Source of the DNA: an uncultured Actinomyces sp.
GTDB lineage: Bacteria > Actinomycetota > Actinomycetes > Actinomycetales > Actinomycetaceae
DNA length: 51,290 nt
Direction of reading: 5' to 3'
Assembly (NCBI GenBank): GCA_938030835.1
Contig: CALHID010000243.1
Span: forward strand, 1-51,290
Part shown: positions 41,106 through 48,006 of the stretch, in pieces
Position numbering within the stretch: the first letter of the stretch is position 1
How the letters are laid out: every line of letters starts with the position of its first letter
Notes under the pieces: model-generated
Told to the model about the DNA's origin: nothing
The model's input: the letters and a program-made list of their open reading frames with translations, nothing else
The model's database searches: none
Position numbers and translations under genes: made by a program

Positions 41106-41516
41106 TCAGATAGACCTTCCAGTCGAACCAAAACCACCTTGACCACGCTCACCGGCTTGGACAGGTGGCTGTGCGTAGAGAGCGGATGTGCCCTCTAGCT
41201 TGACAATGACAATTTGAGCGACCCTTTCATGTTCTTCGAGAACGACAGGGGTGTCCTTGCTCATGTTCCACAATGGCACGAGGACTTCACCCTCGTAGCC
41301 AGCGTCGATGACACCAACACCGTTAGCGAGTAGAAGGCCCTTCTTGCTCAAGGAAGAGCGGGCAAAGACGAGTCCGACAGAGCCGTCAGGAATGTCGAAC
41401 TTAGCGGGGTAGTAACCTGTCTGCACGAGGATAACTTCACCGGGATGGATAATCACCGGCATCTTCGTAGACAGGTCGAAACCAGCATCGTTATGGTGCT
41501 GTCGTACTGGTCTCAT
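41106..41516 (-). CDS. dut: dUTPase, 136 aa
   Basis: ATG 41516 follows AAAGGAG. Trimeric dUTPase motifs are in order: DAGFDL, ARSSLSKKG, GVIDAGYEGE with the catalytic Asp, and the C-terminal GERGQGGFGSTG that closes the site. It makes dUMP and keeps uracil out of phage DNA, complementing the deaminase encoded at 10949. Confidence 0.92.
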   Translation of the reverse strand: MRPVRQHHNDAGFDLSTKMPVIIHPGEVILVQTGYYPAKFDIPDGSVGLVFARSSLSKKGLLLANGVGVIDAGYEGEVLVPLWNMSKDTPVVLEEHERVAQIVIVKLEGTSALYAQPPVQAGERGQGGFGSTGRSI

Positions 41517-41604
41517 TAGTTCTCCTTTCGTTGAGTACAACCATGAGTGCAGCGGCTTTAGCAAACTTCAGTGTGCTTGGTGCTGCAATGCAGTCTGTGA
41601 TAAC

Positions 41605-42039
41605 TTAGTCGGCTAGTTGGCCGAAGTCTGTTTCTAGGGCGCTATAGTGCTCGTACCATTTGTTGATGTGCTGTCGGCTAATGCCCATGTATGTGTCTGG
41701 GTCGCCGCTTGTGACACTAATACGAGAGTCTTTGTCCCAAATATAGTTCAGGTCTTTGAGGTCCGGCACGTGCGGGACTAACTTGTTTGCGTAATTGTTA
41801 TTCCGGCTCACGTACTGACTCAGACAGATGACGACATCATTGAATCGCGGCTTTGTCTTAGTCTCGCCGTACCACCATTTGTAGATGCTGTCGATGAGCT
41901 TTTCTGCTGTTTCGTCTAGTTTCACAGGGTTGAACTTTTTGACGCTGGTTGGCTGCTGCGCAGCCCTGTCAGAGTAACTAAAGCTGCTGCGGCCAACTCG
42001 CTTGAGCCACGTTTCCACAACCTTACTTGGGTCTGTCAT
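41605..42039 (-). CDS. Protein of unknown function, 144 aa, first in the leftward structural block
   Basis: AAAGGAGGGACA precedes ATG and a promoter lies just upstream. Basic N-terminus and aromatic centre (IDSIYKWWYGETKTKPRFND). No family recognised. It is followed by an 88-base gap and the dUTPase. Confidence 0.7.
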   Translation of the reverse strand: MTDPSKVVETWLKRVGRSSFSYSDRAAQQPTSVKKFNPVKLDETAEKLIDSIYKWWYGETKTKPRFNDVVICLSQYVSRNNNYANKLVPHVPDLKDLNYIWDKDSRISVTSGDPDTYMGISRQHINKWYEHYSALETDFGQLAD

Positions 42040-42057
42040 TGTCCCTCCTTTCTACGC

Positions 42058-42086
42058 AGTCAATATTAGTACGTGTTAGTGCAGGG
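42058..42086 (-). promoter_or_regulatory. Leftward promoter of the structural block
   Basis: On the minus strand TTGTAC, a 17-base spacer, then TAATAT just upstream of ATG 42039 and its ribosome site. It would drive nucleotide-metabolism, lysis and packaging genes. Confidence 0.5.
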
Positions 42087-42134
42087 TACAAGCGAAACTG
42101 GTGTGACCTGTGCCACACTGTGTTTTGGGTAAGA

Positions 42135-42168
42135 CAGAGCGCCAGCACTAAACAGCACTGGCGCTCTG
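42135..42168 (-). terminator. Terminator after the surface protein gene
   Basis: CAGAGCGCCAG (42135-42145) pairs with CTGGCGCTCTG (42158-42168), extended by G-U pairs. It ends the surface-protein unit before the structural promoter. Confidence 0.75.
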
Positions 42169-42200
42169 CCCTGTTAGGAAGGAGGCTTCTAGTGTATCAC

Positions 42201-43484
42201 TCAGATATGGTCGTTGCCAAATCGACCGGCACGCCAGGCGAGGTAGCAGGCCAAGGCACCACCACCGATTGCAATAAGTGCAATCACGATAGCCCCAGAT
42301 GCAGCACCCGTCTTAGCGAGCTTGCCTTGTTCTGGTACGGCAGCCGGGGCAAGCGGCTGAGGCGTAGGGGTCACAGACTGCGGCTCATCCGAAGGGCTGG
42401 GTGCCGGAGAAGGCTTCTCAGACGGTGCAGGAGCCGGAGTAGGCTTCTCGGAAGGAGCTGGCGTAGACTCTTCAGAGGGCGCAGGAGTCGGCTTCACAGA
42501 AGGCGTAGGCTGCGGGGCAGGCGTAACACTCGGCTCCGGTGCAGGGGCAGGCGTAGAAGGCTCCGGCGTAGGCTTCACAGAACCATCACCATTCGTACCA
42601 CCATTGCTCTTAACCGTCGCCGTAGCTTCGAGCTTCATACCATTCACCTCAGCATGGTTAGTCGCAGAAGTCTGCCCCTCGGGAACGACAGTATGCTCAG
42701 GCGGGTAGACTACACACGTCTTGGACTCGTCAGGAGCCGTGAACTTGATCGTATTCGGGTCGATCTGCGTAGCAGTAACGGTCTCGGTCGTATCCGGGTT
42801 CCATGTATCCGACTTCGCGCACTTCACGGTCGTACCCAGCTTCGCGTCAAAGTCCTTCACGGTGTACTCGACACCACCCTTAGCAATCCACTTAATGCCC
42901 CAGCTGATAGTCCCATCAGCGTTAGACCACCCGAACTTCACGTTCTCTGGGTTAGCGTATTCATAATGGGCCGGGTTTGCACAATCATTAGTACACTCGC
43001 CCGTGCCCTCCTTGTCGCCCCAGACAAGGGTCTTCACGGCCTTACCGTTCAGGGTGATCGTACCCTCGGTGGTGCCAATTGCACCACCCTGAAGGCGAGC
43101 GCGTGCCCACCACGTGCCCTTGACGTTCGTCTTGTCCTTGTAGGCTTCAGGAATCTCAGTGACCTTACAGGTCAGCTCTGCCTCGTTGGCTTCACACTCA
43201 CCGACGACAGACCCATCATCGAGCGTGAACGGGAACGAGGCGTTCCAGACGAACGGGGCCTTACCCTCATTCGGCACCGTCGAGACAGTGAACTGCTGGC
43301 CGACAGCCAGCTTCTCCACGGCCCAGGTGCCACCCACGTTGACCTCGGAAGAGGTCTGTCGAGACGAGGACGTGGCCTTTGTGACCTCGGCCTTGATCTC
43401 GGTGTTGTCGGCAGCATTGGCAGTAGCAGCAGCCGCAGCAATCATCAGCAGTGCGACACCAGTCGTCGCAAGAAAACGCTTCAT
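42201..43484 (-). CDS. Secreted LAxTG-anchored adhesin-like surface protein (moron), 427 aa
   Basis: ATG 43484 is nine bases after GAAAGGA. A signal peptide covers residues 1-24 (RFLATTGVALLMIAAAAATA), followed by about 250 residues of Ig-like beta domains with paired Cys (GECEANEAELTCKV; GECTNDCANP). A Pro/Ser/Glu wall-spanning stretch of about 80 residues follows. The C-terminus has LAKTG (about 389-393), a hydrophobic helix and a short charged tail, a sortase signal of the LAxTG type linked to class E sortases of Actinobacteria. It has its own promoter and terminator and no role in virion assembly is apparent. Confidence 0.85.
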   Translation of the reverse strand: MKRFLATTGVALLMIAAAAATANAADNTEIKAEVTKATSSSRQTSSEVNVGGTWAVEKLAVGQQFTVSTVPNEGKAPFVWNASFPFTLDDGSVVGECEANEAELTCKVTEIPEAYKDKTNVKGTWWARARLQGGAIGTTEGTITLNGKAVKTLVWGDKEGTGECTNDCANPAHYEYANPENVKFGWSNADGTISWGIKWIAKGGVEYTVKDFDAKLGTTVKCAKSDTWNPDTTETVTATQIDPNTIKFTAPDESKTCVVYPPEHTVVPEGQTSATNHAEVNGMKLEATATVKSNGGTNGDGSVKPTPEPSTPAPAPEPSVTPAPQPTPSVKPTPAPSEESTPAPSEKPTPAPAPSEKPSPAPSPSDEPQSVTPTPQPLAPAAVPEQGKLAKTGAASGAIVIALIAIGGGALACYLAWRAGRFGNDHI

Positions 43485-43506
43485 ATTGAACATTCCTTTC
43501 GTAGTT

Positions 43507-43554
43507 GTTCGGCCTGACAACTTGAGTGTAGCTGACAGGCCGAACAATCCACAA
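43507..43554 (-). promoter_or_regulatory. Promoter with inverted repeat for the surface protein gene
   Basis: TTGTGG (43549-43554) and TACACT (43525-43530) are 18 bases apart on the minus strand. A 10-base-pair inverted repeat GTTCGGCCTG (43507-43516)/CAGGCCGAAC (43536-43545) overlaps the spacer and start region, so it may be an operator or a 5' hairpin. Confidence 0.5.
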
Positions 43555-43590
43555 CAGATAATCGTGTGACTCTACTCACACATATAGTAT

Positions 43591-43625
43591 CATCCCCCTA
43601 CCGAGTGTTAGTCGATAGGGGGATG
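43591..43625 (-). terminator. Hairpin upstream of the surface protein unit
   Basis: CATCCCCCTA (43591-43600) pairs perfectly with TAGGGGGATG (43616-43625). No strong U-tract, but it lies after the 43730 gene and before the surface-protein promoter and would insulate the unit. The bases from 43626 to 43729 hold another small stem and no gene. Confidence 0.6.
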
Positions 43626-43729
43626 AGTCCTCATGAATTATGAACCCTCATGTAAGGCCGGTACCCGAAAGGACGAACCCCTCAGTTACCTATTCCTGAG
43701 ATCAGAGGCGCGCTGTCTCAGGCCGACAA

Positions 43730-44026
43730 TCACAGATAATCCATCGGACGATTCTCAAGAATCTCCTGCATCTTATGACCGGGAACGGTGTAGACACCGG
43801 GCGAGACGACACCATAGGTCATAGGCTTAATCATCGTCACAGGAGCCTTCTCGACAATGCCTTGGTCGAGAAGGGCAATCAGATCAGTGTCCTTGGTGGT
43901 GATCGTGTAGACACCCGTACGGGCCTCCTGGGTAATGGTCGTCTTCATCTCGTCATTCTTAACGACGGACGAGTAGGTACCCTCAAAAGCCTTGCCCAGC
44001 TTGACTGCGAGATCAACGATAGACAT
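43730..44026 (-). CDS. Protein of unknown function, 98 aa
   Basis: AAGGAGTAACG precedes ATG. Mixed alpha/beta (TQEARTGVYTITTKDTDLIA, TMIKPMTYGVVSPGVYTVPG). No family recognised. Last gene of its leftward unit before the hairpin. Confidence 0.7.
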   Translation of the reverse strand: MSIVDLAVKLGKAFEGTYSSVVKNDEMKTTITQEARTGVYTITTKDTDLIALLDQGIVEKAPVTMIKPMTYGVVSPGVYTVPGHKMQEILENRPMDYL

Positions 44027-44070
44027 CGTTACTCCTTGGTTGTCGTTGTTGTTGTTACGAGGCCAGTGTA

Positions 44071-44403
44071 TCAGCCCTGGATGACATCGAAGTCTCCACC
44101 AAGTCCCGTAAGGATACTTGCTAGTTCCCTCGTACTGAACTTATCACCCCAAGTACTCATCCAGTATTCCTCGTAATCAGTATTACCTGGGATACCTAAC
44201 TCAACATAGAGGTAGTAGACACCTTCAACTGAGATTACACAAGGTCCGATAGCACACTGTTTTAGATCGTATTTCGTGCCGTCCTTGTCCCAGACTATAG
44301 TGTCAGACTTAGGTTTTTCTTCCTCAAGTTCGACACCCAGCTGAGTGGCGATCTTCTTCAGTAGCCTATCAGCGAGTTCATCAAACTGTTCATCAGTCAG
44401 CAT
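44071..44403 (-). CDS. Right-arm family protein, 110 aa
   Basis: Contains IVWDKDGTKYDLKQC, then CVISVEGVYYLYVELG, then a Trp and STRELASIL. The first part matches the 44808 product (IVDKDGVVHDLSEL) and the end matches the shared family pattern. Overlaps the upstream gene by 11 bases. Function unknown. Confidence 0.7.
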   Translation of the reverse strand: MLTDEQFDELADRLLKKIATQLGVELEEEKPKSDTIVWDKDGTKYDLKQCAIGPCVISVEGVYYLYVELGIPGNTDYEEYWMSTWGDKFSTRELASILTGLGGDFDVIQG

Positions 44404-44791
44404 TGTTAGCCACCTTCAGCGCCCAGTCGAGTTCTTCATTGAGTTCTTCCTCGTTGCTGCACCACTGTGCTGCCTTAAGGACATCCTGTAGAAACTCCTC
44501 CCAGAAGCGCTCATCCGAAAGCCAAGTGTATTCCTTATTTTCTTCAATAAGCTCTGTTGGTTCCTTGAACTCAGCGTCATGCAACCAAGCAGTGAACACA
44601 GGAAGATTGATGTCAATGGTCGTAAGGTGCCCCCAGTCGGACCACCAGCCCTCGATAGTATAGCTATCACCGAAACTGGTGGTAAAGGTGTACTCAGGAT
44701 GGTCGAGCATACCTGTATACATACACATATTGCACGAACCGTCAGTGTCTTCGTAAGTGTTTGAGTCGAAGTTAGTAAGTCGTAGCTTCAT
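44393..44791 (-). CDS. Acidic protein of unknown function, 132 aa
   Basis: AAAGGAGAAACAAA precedes ATG. Acidic, with a Cys pair near the N-terminus (SCNMCMYTG) and a Trp-rich middle (YTIEGWWSDWGHLTT). No family recognised. Confidence 0.7.
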   Translation of the reverse strand: MKLRLTNFDSNTYEDTDGSCNMCMYTGMLDHPEYTFTTSFGDSYTIEGWWSDWGHLTTIDINLPVFTAWLHDAEFKEPTELIEENKEYTWLSDERFWEEFLQDVLKAAQWCSNEEELNEELDWALKVANNAD

Positions 44792-44807
44792 TTTGTTTCT
44801 CCTTTTA

Positions 44808-45149
44808 TTAGAACTTGTGGACAGTGATTAGGAAATCATCGTCATCCTCGTGTTCGCGGATGAGGTTTGCAAGGGATTCTGAGCTGAAGTGTTTACCAGC
44901 AGACGAAACGAACAAACCTGCCATTGGGCCAACACAATCGGCTCTAATGCCCATGAAGATCACTCCACAACCATTGTCAATAACACAATTTGTCTTGACG
45001 AGTTCAGACAGATCATGAACGACACCATCCTTGTCCACGATCTCAGTGTTGCTTAGTTCTTCAATAGGTTTGATACCCAGGATGTCTACCAGCTCCGCAA
45101 TCTTGCGGAAGGCTTCTCTCGTCTCAGCATCAAATCGAATAATAGTCAT
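44808..45149 (-). CDS. Right-arm family protein, 113 aa
   Basis: ATG 45149 follows AAAGGAG; the frame extends upstream without a start signal. Pattern IVDKDGVVHDLSEL, CVIDNGCGVIFMGI, then FSSESLANLIREHEDDDDFL, close to the 44071 and 46109 products. Lies 21 bases beyond the first tRNA-like gene. Confidence 0.7.
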   Translation of the reverse strand: MTIIRFDAETREAFRKIAELVDILGIKPIEELSNTEIVDKDGVVHDLSELVKTNCVIDNGCGVIFMGIRADCVGPMAGLFVSSAGKHFSSESLANLIREHEDDDDFLITVHKF

Positions 45150-45170
45150 TTTTGTTTCTCCTTTCTGTCG

Positions 45171-45240
45171 TGCTGCCACAGGACTCGAACCTGCCCCTCT
45201 GAGACTTTCCCAGTGTGCTCACCACATAACACTAAGCAGC
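45171..45240 (-). tRNA. tRNA-like gene with degenerate anticodon arm, 70 nt
   Basis: Acceptor GCTGCTT pairs with GGCAGC plus discriminator A. The D-arm GTGTT/AGCAC has a GG loop, and the T-arm has loop TTCGAGT on a short CAGG/CCTG stem. The middle stem CTGGG/CTCAG closes a five-base loop AAAGT with no U33, so no anticodon can be assigned. Either a decayed tRNA or a non-decoding tRNA-like RNA. It sits with three normal tRNAs. Confidence 0.55.
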
Positions 45241-45271
45241 TTGTTACCTGACCAGGGCAACCCAGCCGTTC

Positions 45272-45320
45272 GATGAGGGTGTCTTGGTCGAGACACTTTG
45301 TGCTATCGAGCAACCTCATC
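45272..45320 (-). ncRNA. Compact three-way-junction RNA element between tRNA genes
   Basis: A seven-base-pair closing stem GATGAGG/CCTCATC encloses two hairpins: TGCT-CGAT-AGCA and GTGTCT-CGACCA-AGACAC. The palindromic nature means both strands fold. Its 49 bases and 7-bp outer stem recall an acceptor plus two arms without an anticodon arm, but there is no T-loop consensus. Could be a processing signal or small RNA. Confidence 0.45.
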
Positions 45321-45328
45321 GTCAAGCG

Positions 45329-45399
45329 CTCCCAGACTAGGACTCGAACCTAGTCCGACAGGGCCAAAACCTGCCGTGCTACCATTACACTATCTGGGA
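45329..45399 (-). tRNA. tRNA-Gln (UUG), 71 nt
   Basis: Acceptor TCCCAGA/TCTGGGA with discriminator G; anticodon loop TTTTGGC with anticodon TTG on stem GCAGG/CCTGT; T-loop TTCGAGT. CCA not encoded. Confidence 0.9.
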
Positions 45400-45456
45400 T
45401 TAAACCCAGGTAGTCCCGGAGGACACCTGGGAACTAGGTGTTACACATGTGCAACG

Positions 45457-45529
45457 TCGGAATGGTGAGACTCGAACTCACGACCCCCTGGTCCCAAACC
45501 AGGTGCGCTACCTACTGCGCTACATTCCG
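45457..45529 (-). tRNA. tRNA-Pro (UGG), 73 nt
   Basis: Acceptor CGGAATG/CATTCCG with discriminator A; anticodon loop TTTGGGA with anticodon TGG on stem CCTGG/CCAGG; T-loop TTCGAGT. CCA not encoded. Confidence 0.92.
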
Positions 45530-45696
45530 TTAGAAGGGGTGCTGTTGACTGACGAAACAAAAACCATCACACAAAAATTGTCAGTCCTAGGGTGCTACCC
45601 CGCACGTGACCCCCGTCACGGCAACCGGCACGTCCGCTTGATCAGAGCGGCAGGCGGCTATGGCCTAATCATCCAGCATCGTCCGGTGCTTGGTGG
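45530..45696 (-). other. Inter-tRNA spacer with paired segments
   Basis: No gene. On the minus strand it contains CCGCT/AGCGG around a seven-base loop, a CCGG outer pairing, and GACTGAC/GTCAGTC flanking a T-rich stretch. These may be processing hairpins of the polycistronic tRNA transcript. Confidence 0.3.
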
Positions 45697-45778
45697 TCCC
45701 CTCGGTGAGAATCGAACTCACACTCCTTTCGGAACTCGATTTTGAGTCGAGCGCGTCTGCCTGTTCCGCCACAAGGGG
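45697..45778 (-). tRNA. tRNA-Leu (CAA), 82 nt
   Basis: Acceptor CCCCTTG/CGAGGGG with discriminator A; anticodon loop CTCAAAA with anticodon CAA on stem CTCGA/TCGAG; extended variable arm typical of class II tRNAs; T-loop TTCGATT. CCA not encoded. Confidence 0.92.
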
Positions 45779-45845
45779 TGTGCCTCTGAGTCGCGGCGAC
45801 GATTGTTAGTTGAACTCTCAGAGGCTATTCAGTTATGATGTGTTC

Positions 45846-45875
45846 AGTATAGAGTCAACGTTTCTGAGCTGACAA
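45846..45875 (-). promoter_or_regulatory. Promoter of the tRNA cluster
   Basis: TTGTCA (45870-45875) and TATACT (45846-45851) are 18 bases apart on the minus strand, about 70 bases before tRNA-Leu, in the gap between the last small gene (stop at 45897) and the tRNAs. Confidence 0.6.
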
Positions 45876-45896
45876 CTCCATACTAAGTGATGTGTG

Positions 45897-46112
45897 TCAC
45901 GGCTTGTAGTACACGGCCACACGACGGCTACCCGTCATCATGCCGACAGGCAGGAACCCGAAAAGCTGAGTGCTTGTGTAGAACTCTTCCAAGGTACATG
46001 CACACCAACCGCTCGAAGTACGGACGTAGGTTTCCAGCGACCCACCGAGAACAGTGCCCAGAGTGTAGTTCTCAAGGTCAGTAGGGGACTTGATTGACTC
46101 GAACTGCATCAT
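45897..46112 (-). CDS. Right-arm family protein, 71 aa
   Basis: Contains YTLGTVLGGSLETYVRTSSG then W and CTLEEFY, the shared motif of the right-arm proteins. Two consecutive ATGs (46112, 46109) are possible starts; the first overlaps the upstream TGA. Function unknown. Confidence 0.65.
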   Translation of the reverse strand: MMQFESIKSPTDLENYTLGTVLGGSLETYVRTSSGWCACTLEEFYTSTQLFGFLPVGMMTGSRRVAVYYKP

Positions 46113-46459
46113 TCCAACCCAGGGTCGATGACAGTAGCGATATAGTCGTTATCCTCGTACTCGTTGATGAGTTCATTAACAAGGTCGAGATCGCTCCACA
46201 GCTTCTTAGGGACTGCTGGGGCAGTACGAACCCAGTAACCGTCATTGACCTTCAGGAATGGGCCAAGAGTACCCGAGATAACGACACTGCCTCGGTCTGT
46301 GATCGCCGCGAAGTCCACACAGGATTCGACATCCCCGACATTGCCTAGCCCGTTTGCCTCTACGAACCACACCTTTAGCTTAGTAATAGGCATATTACGC
46401 AGCTTCATGTAGTTCGTCTGTGTTTCGTTGTAGAGCTTAGTAAACTCGTTGTTAGCCAT
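46109..46459 (-). CDS. Right-arm family protein, 116 aa
   Basis: Pattern ITDRGSVVISGTLGPFLKVN, then YWVRT, then DLVNELINEYEDNDYIATVI, close to the 44808 product. Overlaps neighbours at both ends. Function unknown. Confidence 0.7.
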   Translation of the reverse strand: MANNEFTKLYNETQTNYMKLRNMPITKLKVWFVEANGLGNVGDVESCVDFAAITDRGSVVISGTLGPFLKVNDGYWVRTAPAVPKKLWSDLDLVNELINEYEDNDYIATVIDPGLE

Positions 46460-46637
46460 TATTTTCCTCCTTACTAAGTTCGATCAGCGCTTCAGCGTAT
46501 GACTTCACCTTGAACCAATCCTTGTCTTCCCTCTCGCCGGGTCGTTCGCAAGGGTGCAGAGGTTCAATGCTATCGTTGTAGCACTTCTTAGCAACTGTGT
46601 AAATAGCCTTTACGAATTGCAGTTCACCGCTGTTCAT
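46452..46637 (-). CDS. Small protein, 61 aa
   Basis: TAATG-coupled to the zinc-finger gene, with AGAAGGAGAAG upstream. Helical with KCYNDSIEPLHPCERPGE in the middle. No family recognised. Confidence 0.65.
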   Translation of the reverse strand: MNSGELQFVKAIYTVAKKCYNDSIEPLHPCERPGEREDKDWFKVKSYAEALIELSKEENNG

Positions 46638-46816
46638 TACTCTTCTCCTTCTTTCAGTTCAGAATATTTCCAATGACCGATGTTTCCGTACGTAAACTCG
46701 ATGATGCAATCTTCACGCTTACGTCGATGTGAAGCCCTATGGCTCGCAATACCCAGGTAGTTAAACTCCCTATCACAGGTATAGCAATAGCAGTCCTTAG
46801 TCACCCGTGCTCGCAT
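46637..46816 (-). CDS. Small C2H2-like zinc-finger protein, 59 aa
   Basis: The segment CYCYTCDREFNYLGIASHRA continues SHRRKR: C11 and C14 with H26 and H30 form C-x2-C-x11-H-x3-H. A basic run follows, so DNA or RNA binding is plausible. Overlaps the upstream gene by one base and lies in a tight operon, supporting reality despite small size. Confidence 0.65.
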   Translation of the reverse strand: MRARVTKDCYCYTCDREFNYLGIASHRASHRRKREDCIIEFTYGNIGHWKYSELKEGEE

Positions 46817-46968
46817 CAGTCCTGCATCTCCACAAAAACTTCATCCGTTTCTGGGTACCAGTAAATATTGACACAGTGTTCATCACCATCAAGCATCACG
46901 TCAGCGCTGATGCTAACAAAGGGAGGCTCGTCGGTATCAAACACAGTACCTACAAGTCCAGTAATCAT
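46816..46968 (-). CDS. Small acidic protein, 50 aa
   Basis: AAAGGAGAACAAA precedes ATG 46968, which lies just downstream of a promoter. Acidic, beta-type sequence (VSISADVMLDGDEHCVNIYW). First gene of its unit. Function unknown. Confidence 0.65.
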   Translation of the reverse strand: MITGLVGTVFDTDEPPFVSISADVMLDGDEHCVNIYWYPETDEVFVEMQD

Positions 46969-46998
46969 TTTGTTCTCCTTTCAATTGCTGATGTATTT

Positions 46999-47028
46999 AT
47001 ACTAATGTGCTCTGCCCACACCTGTCAA
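46999..47028 (-). promoter_or_regulatory. Leftward promoter for the 46968-45897 unit
   Basis: TTGACA (47023-47028) and TAGTAT (46999-47004) are 18 bases apart on the minus strand, after the terminator at 47077-47104 and 31 bases before the first ATG. Confidence 0.6.
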
Positions 47029-47076
47029 CAAGTAACAGCGTGACATGTACCACATCATCGTGGGGACAAAATAAGA

Positions 47077-47104
47077 CCCCTGTGCCTCAAGCCAAGCACA
47101 GGGG
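47077..47104 (-). terminator. Terminator of the rightmost leftward unit
   Basis: CCCCTGTGC (47077-47085) pairs with GCACAGGGG (47096-47104); the minus-strand product continues TCTTATTTTG and the plus strand has TTTTAT. It separates the two leftward units. Bases 47105-47193 hold no gene. Confidence 0.8.
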
Positions 47105-47193
47105 TTTTATCGGATCAGAGATCCATCAACTGGTAATGACCAGTCTAGCACATCAACAAGAGAGTGTGCAACTCTAGTTGAGTGTGATGTGGC

Positions 47194-47343
47194 TCATGAT
47201 TGCCAATAAATTGGACTCAAAGCAGCAAGAATGGTAAGCACCATGAGTGCATAGAAGTTCCACTCGCTACACAAGTCCTTAATACGAGCAACAAAGATGA
47301 GGGCAGCGACAAACGCACAGAATACAAGCCAAACAATAGTCAC
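47194..47343 (-). CDS. Small membrane protein, 49 aa
   Basis: A GTG overlapping the upstream stop, with GGAGG seven bases before it. Two hydrophobic segments (VWLVFCAFVAALIFVA and FYALMVLTILAALSPIYW). One of several tiny two-helix membrane genes in this arm. Confidence 0.6.
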   Translation of the reverse strand: MTIVWLVFCAFVAALIFVARIKDLCSEWNFYALMVLTILAALSPIYWQS

Positions 47344-47576
47344 ACTTCCACCTCCGTAATCTGACCTGCCAACGAGTCAGCGACATCATAAGGGGTTTCA
47401 CCCTTGCCGGGATACATGTCATCGAGAGCGTCAGAAGTCAACTTCCAACCGTCCCAATTATCACCGTTCACCCAGTCACAGACTTCGTAAGCAATGCTTT
47501 TCTCTAGCAGCTCCATCAGCTTACTATTAGTGATGATGAACCTACTATCACCGACGTACTTGATTCCATCAATCAC
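47340..47576 (-). CDS. Right-arm family-like protein, 78 aa
   Basis: GTG 47576 overlaps the upstream stop (GTGA) after GGAAGG; an ATG at 47591 is an alternative. Contains IITNSKLMELLEKS and several Trp (CDWVNGDNWDGWKL), distantly like the shared family. Function unknown. Confidence 0.65.
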   Translation of the reverse strand: MIDGIKYVGDSRFIITNSKLMELLEKSIAYEVCDWVNGDNWDGWKLTSDALDDMYPGKGETPYDVADSLAGQITEVEV

Positions 47577-47791
47577 GGTAGCACCTTCCATCCTTCGCCG
47601 TCTCCAATCTCCTTTTTCAACTCTTCATCAGAGTGTGCTTGATTAGTCCACAAGTCCTTCGCGTGGACCCAGTAGTCTTCCATGTCTTCACCGATGGACT
47701 TTAGATAACGAACGTCATCAGGACTAATCAGCACAGCTCCGGGTGCAAGCCGATGGAACGGAATAGTCAACTCACTGAAATTGATAATCAT
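47573..47791 (-). CDS. Right-arm family-like protein, 72 aa
   Basis: Contains LAPGAVLISPDDVRYLKSIG, then YWVHAKDLW, then SDEELKKEIG, fitting the family pattern Gly-x-Val, Trp, Ser-Asp/Glu. Overlaps its upstream neighbour by four bases. Function unknown. Confidence 0.65.
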   Translation of the reverse strand: MIINFSELTIPFHRLAPGAVLISPDDVRYLKSIGEDMEDYWVHAKDLWTNQAHSDEELKKEIGDGEGWKVLP

Positions 47792-48006
47792 TCTCGATTC
47801 TCCTTTGCTTCAACAAGATGGTACTTCGCAACCGCGTAGTCATCCTTCTCATCACATGCGAACTGACCAATACGGCCAATGCCACCCCAACCCATCTTCT
47901 CAGACAGGTAGGCGTGGACGATCTTGTACTTACGGCCACTACCAGTCTTGATGCTGCCTGTCTTCTTATTGAAAATCACGTAGATTTCCTTAGCAGGTTC
48001 AATCAT
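47788..48006 (-). CDS. Small protein, 72 aa
   Basis: Basic N-terminal half (YVIFNKKTGSIKTGSGRKYK) and a Gly-rich middle (EKMGWGGIGRIGQF). TGATG-coupled to the lipoprotein gene. No family recognised. Confidence 0.65.
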   Translation of the reverse strand: MIEPAKEIYVIFNKKTGSIKTGSGRKYKIVHAYLSEKMGWGGIGRIGQFACDEKDDYAVAKYHLVEAKENRE

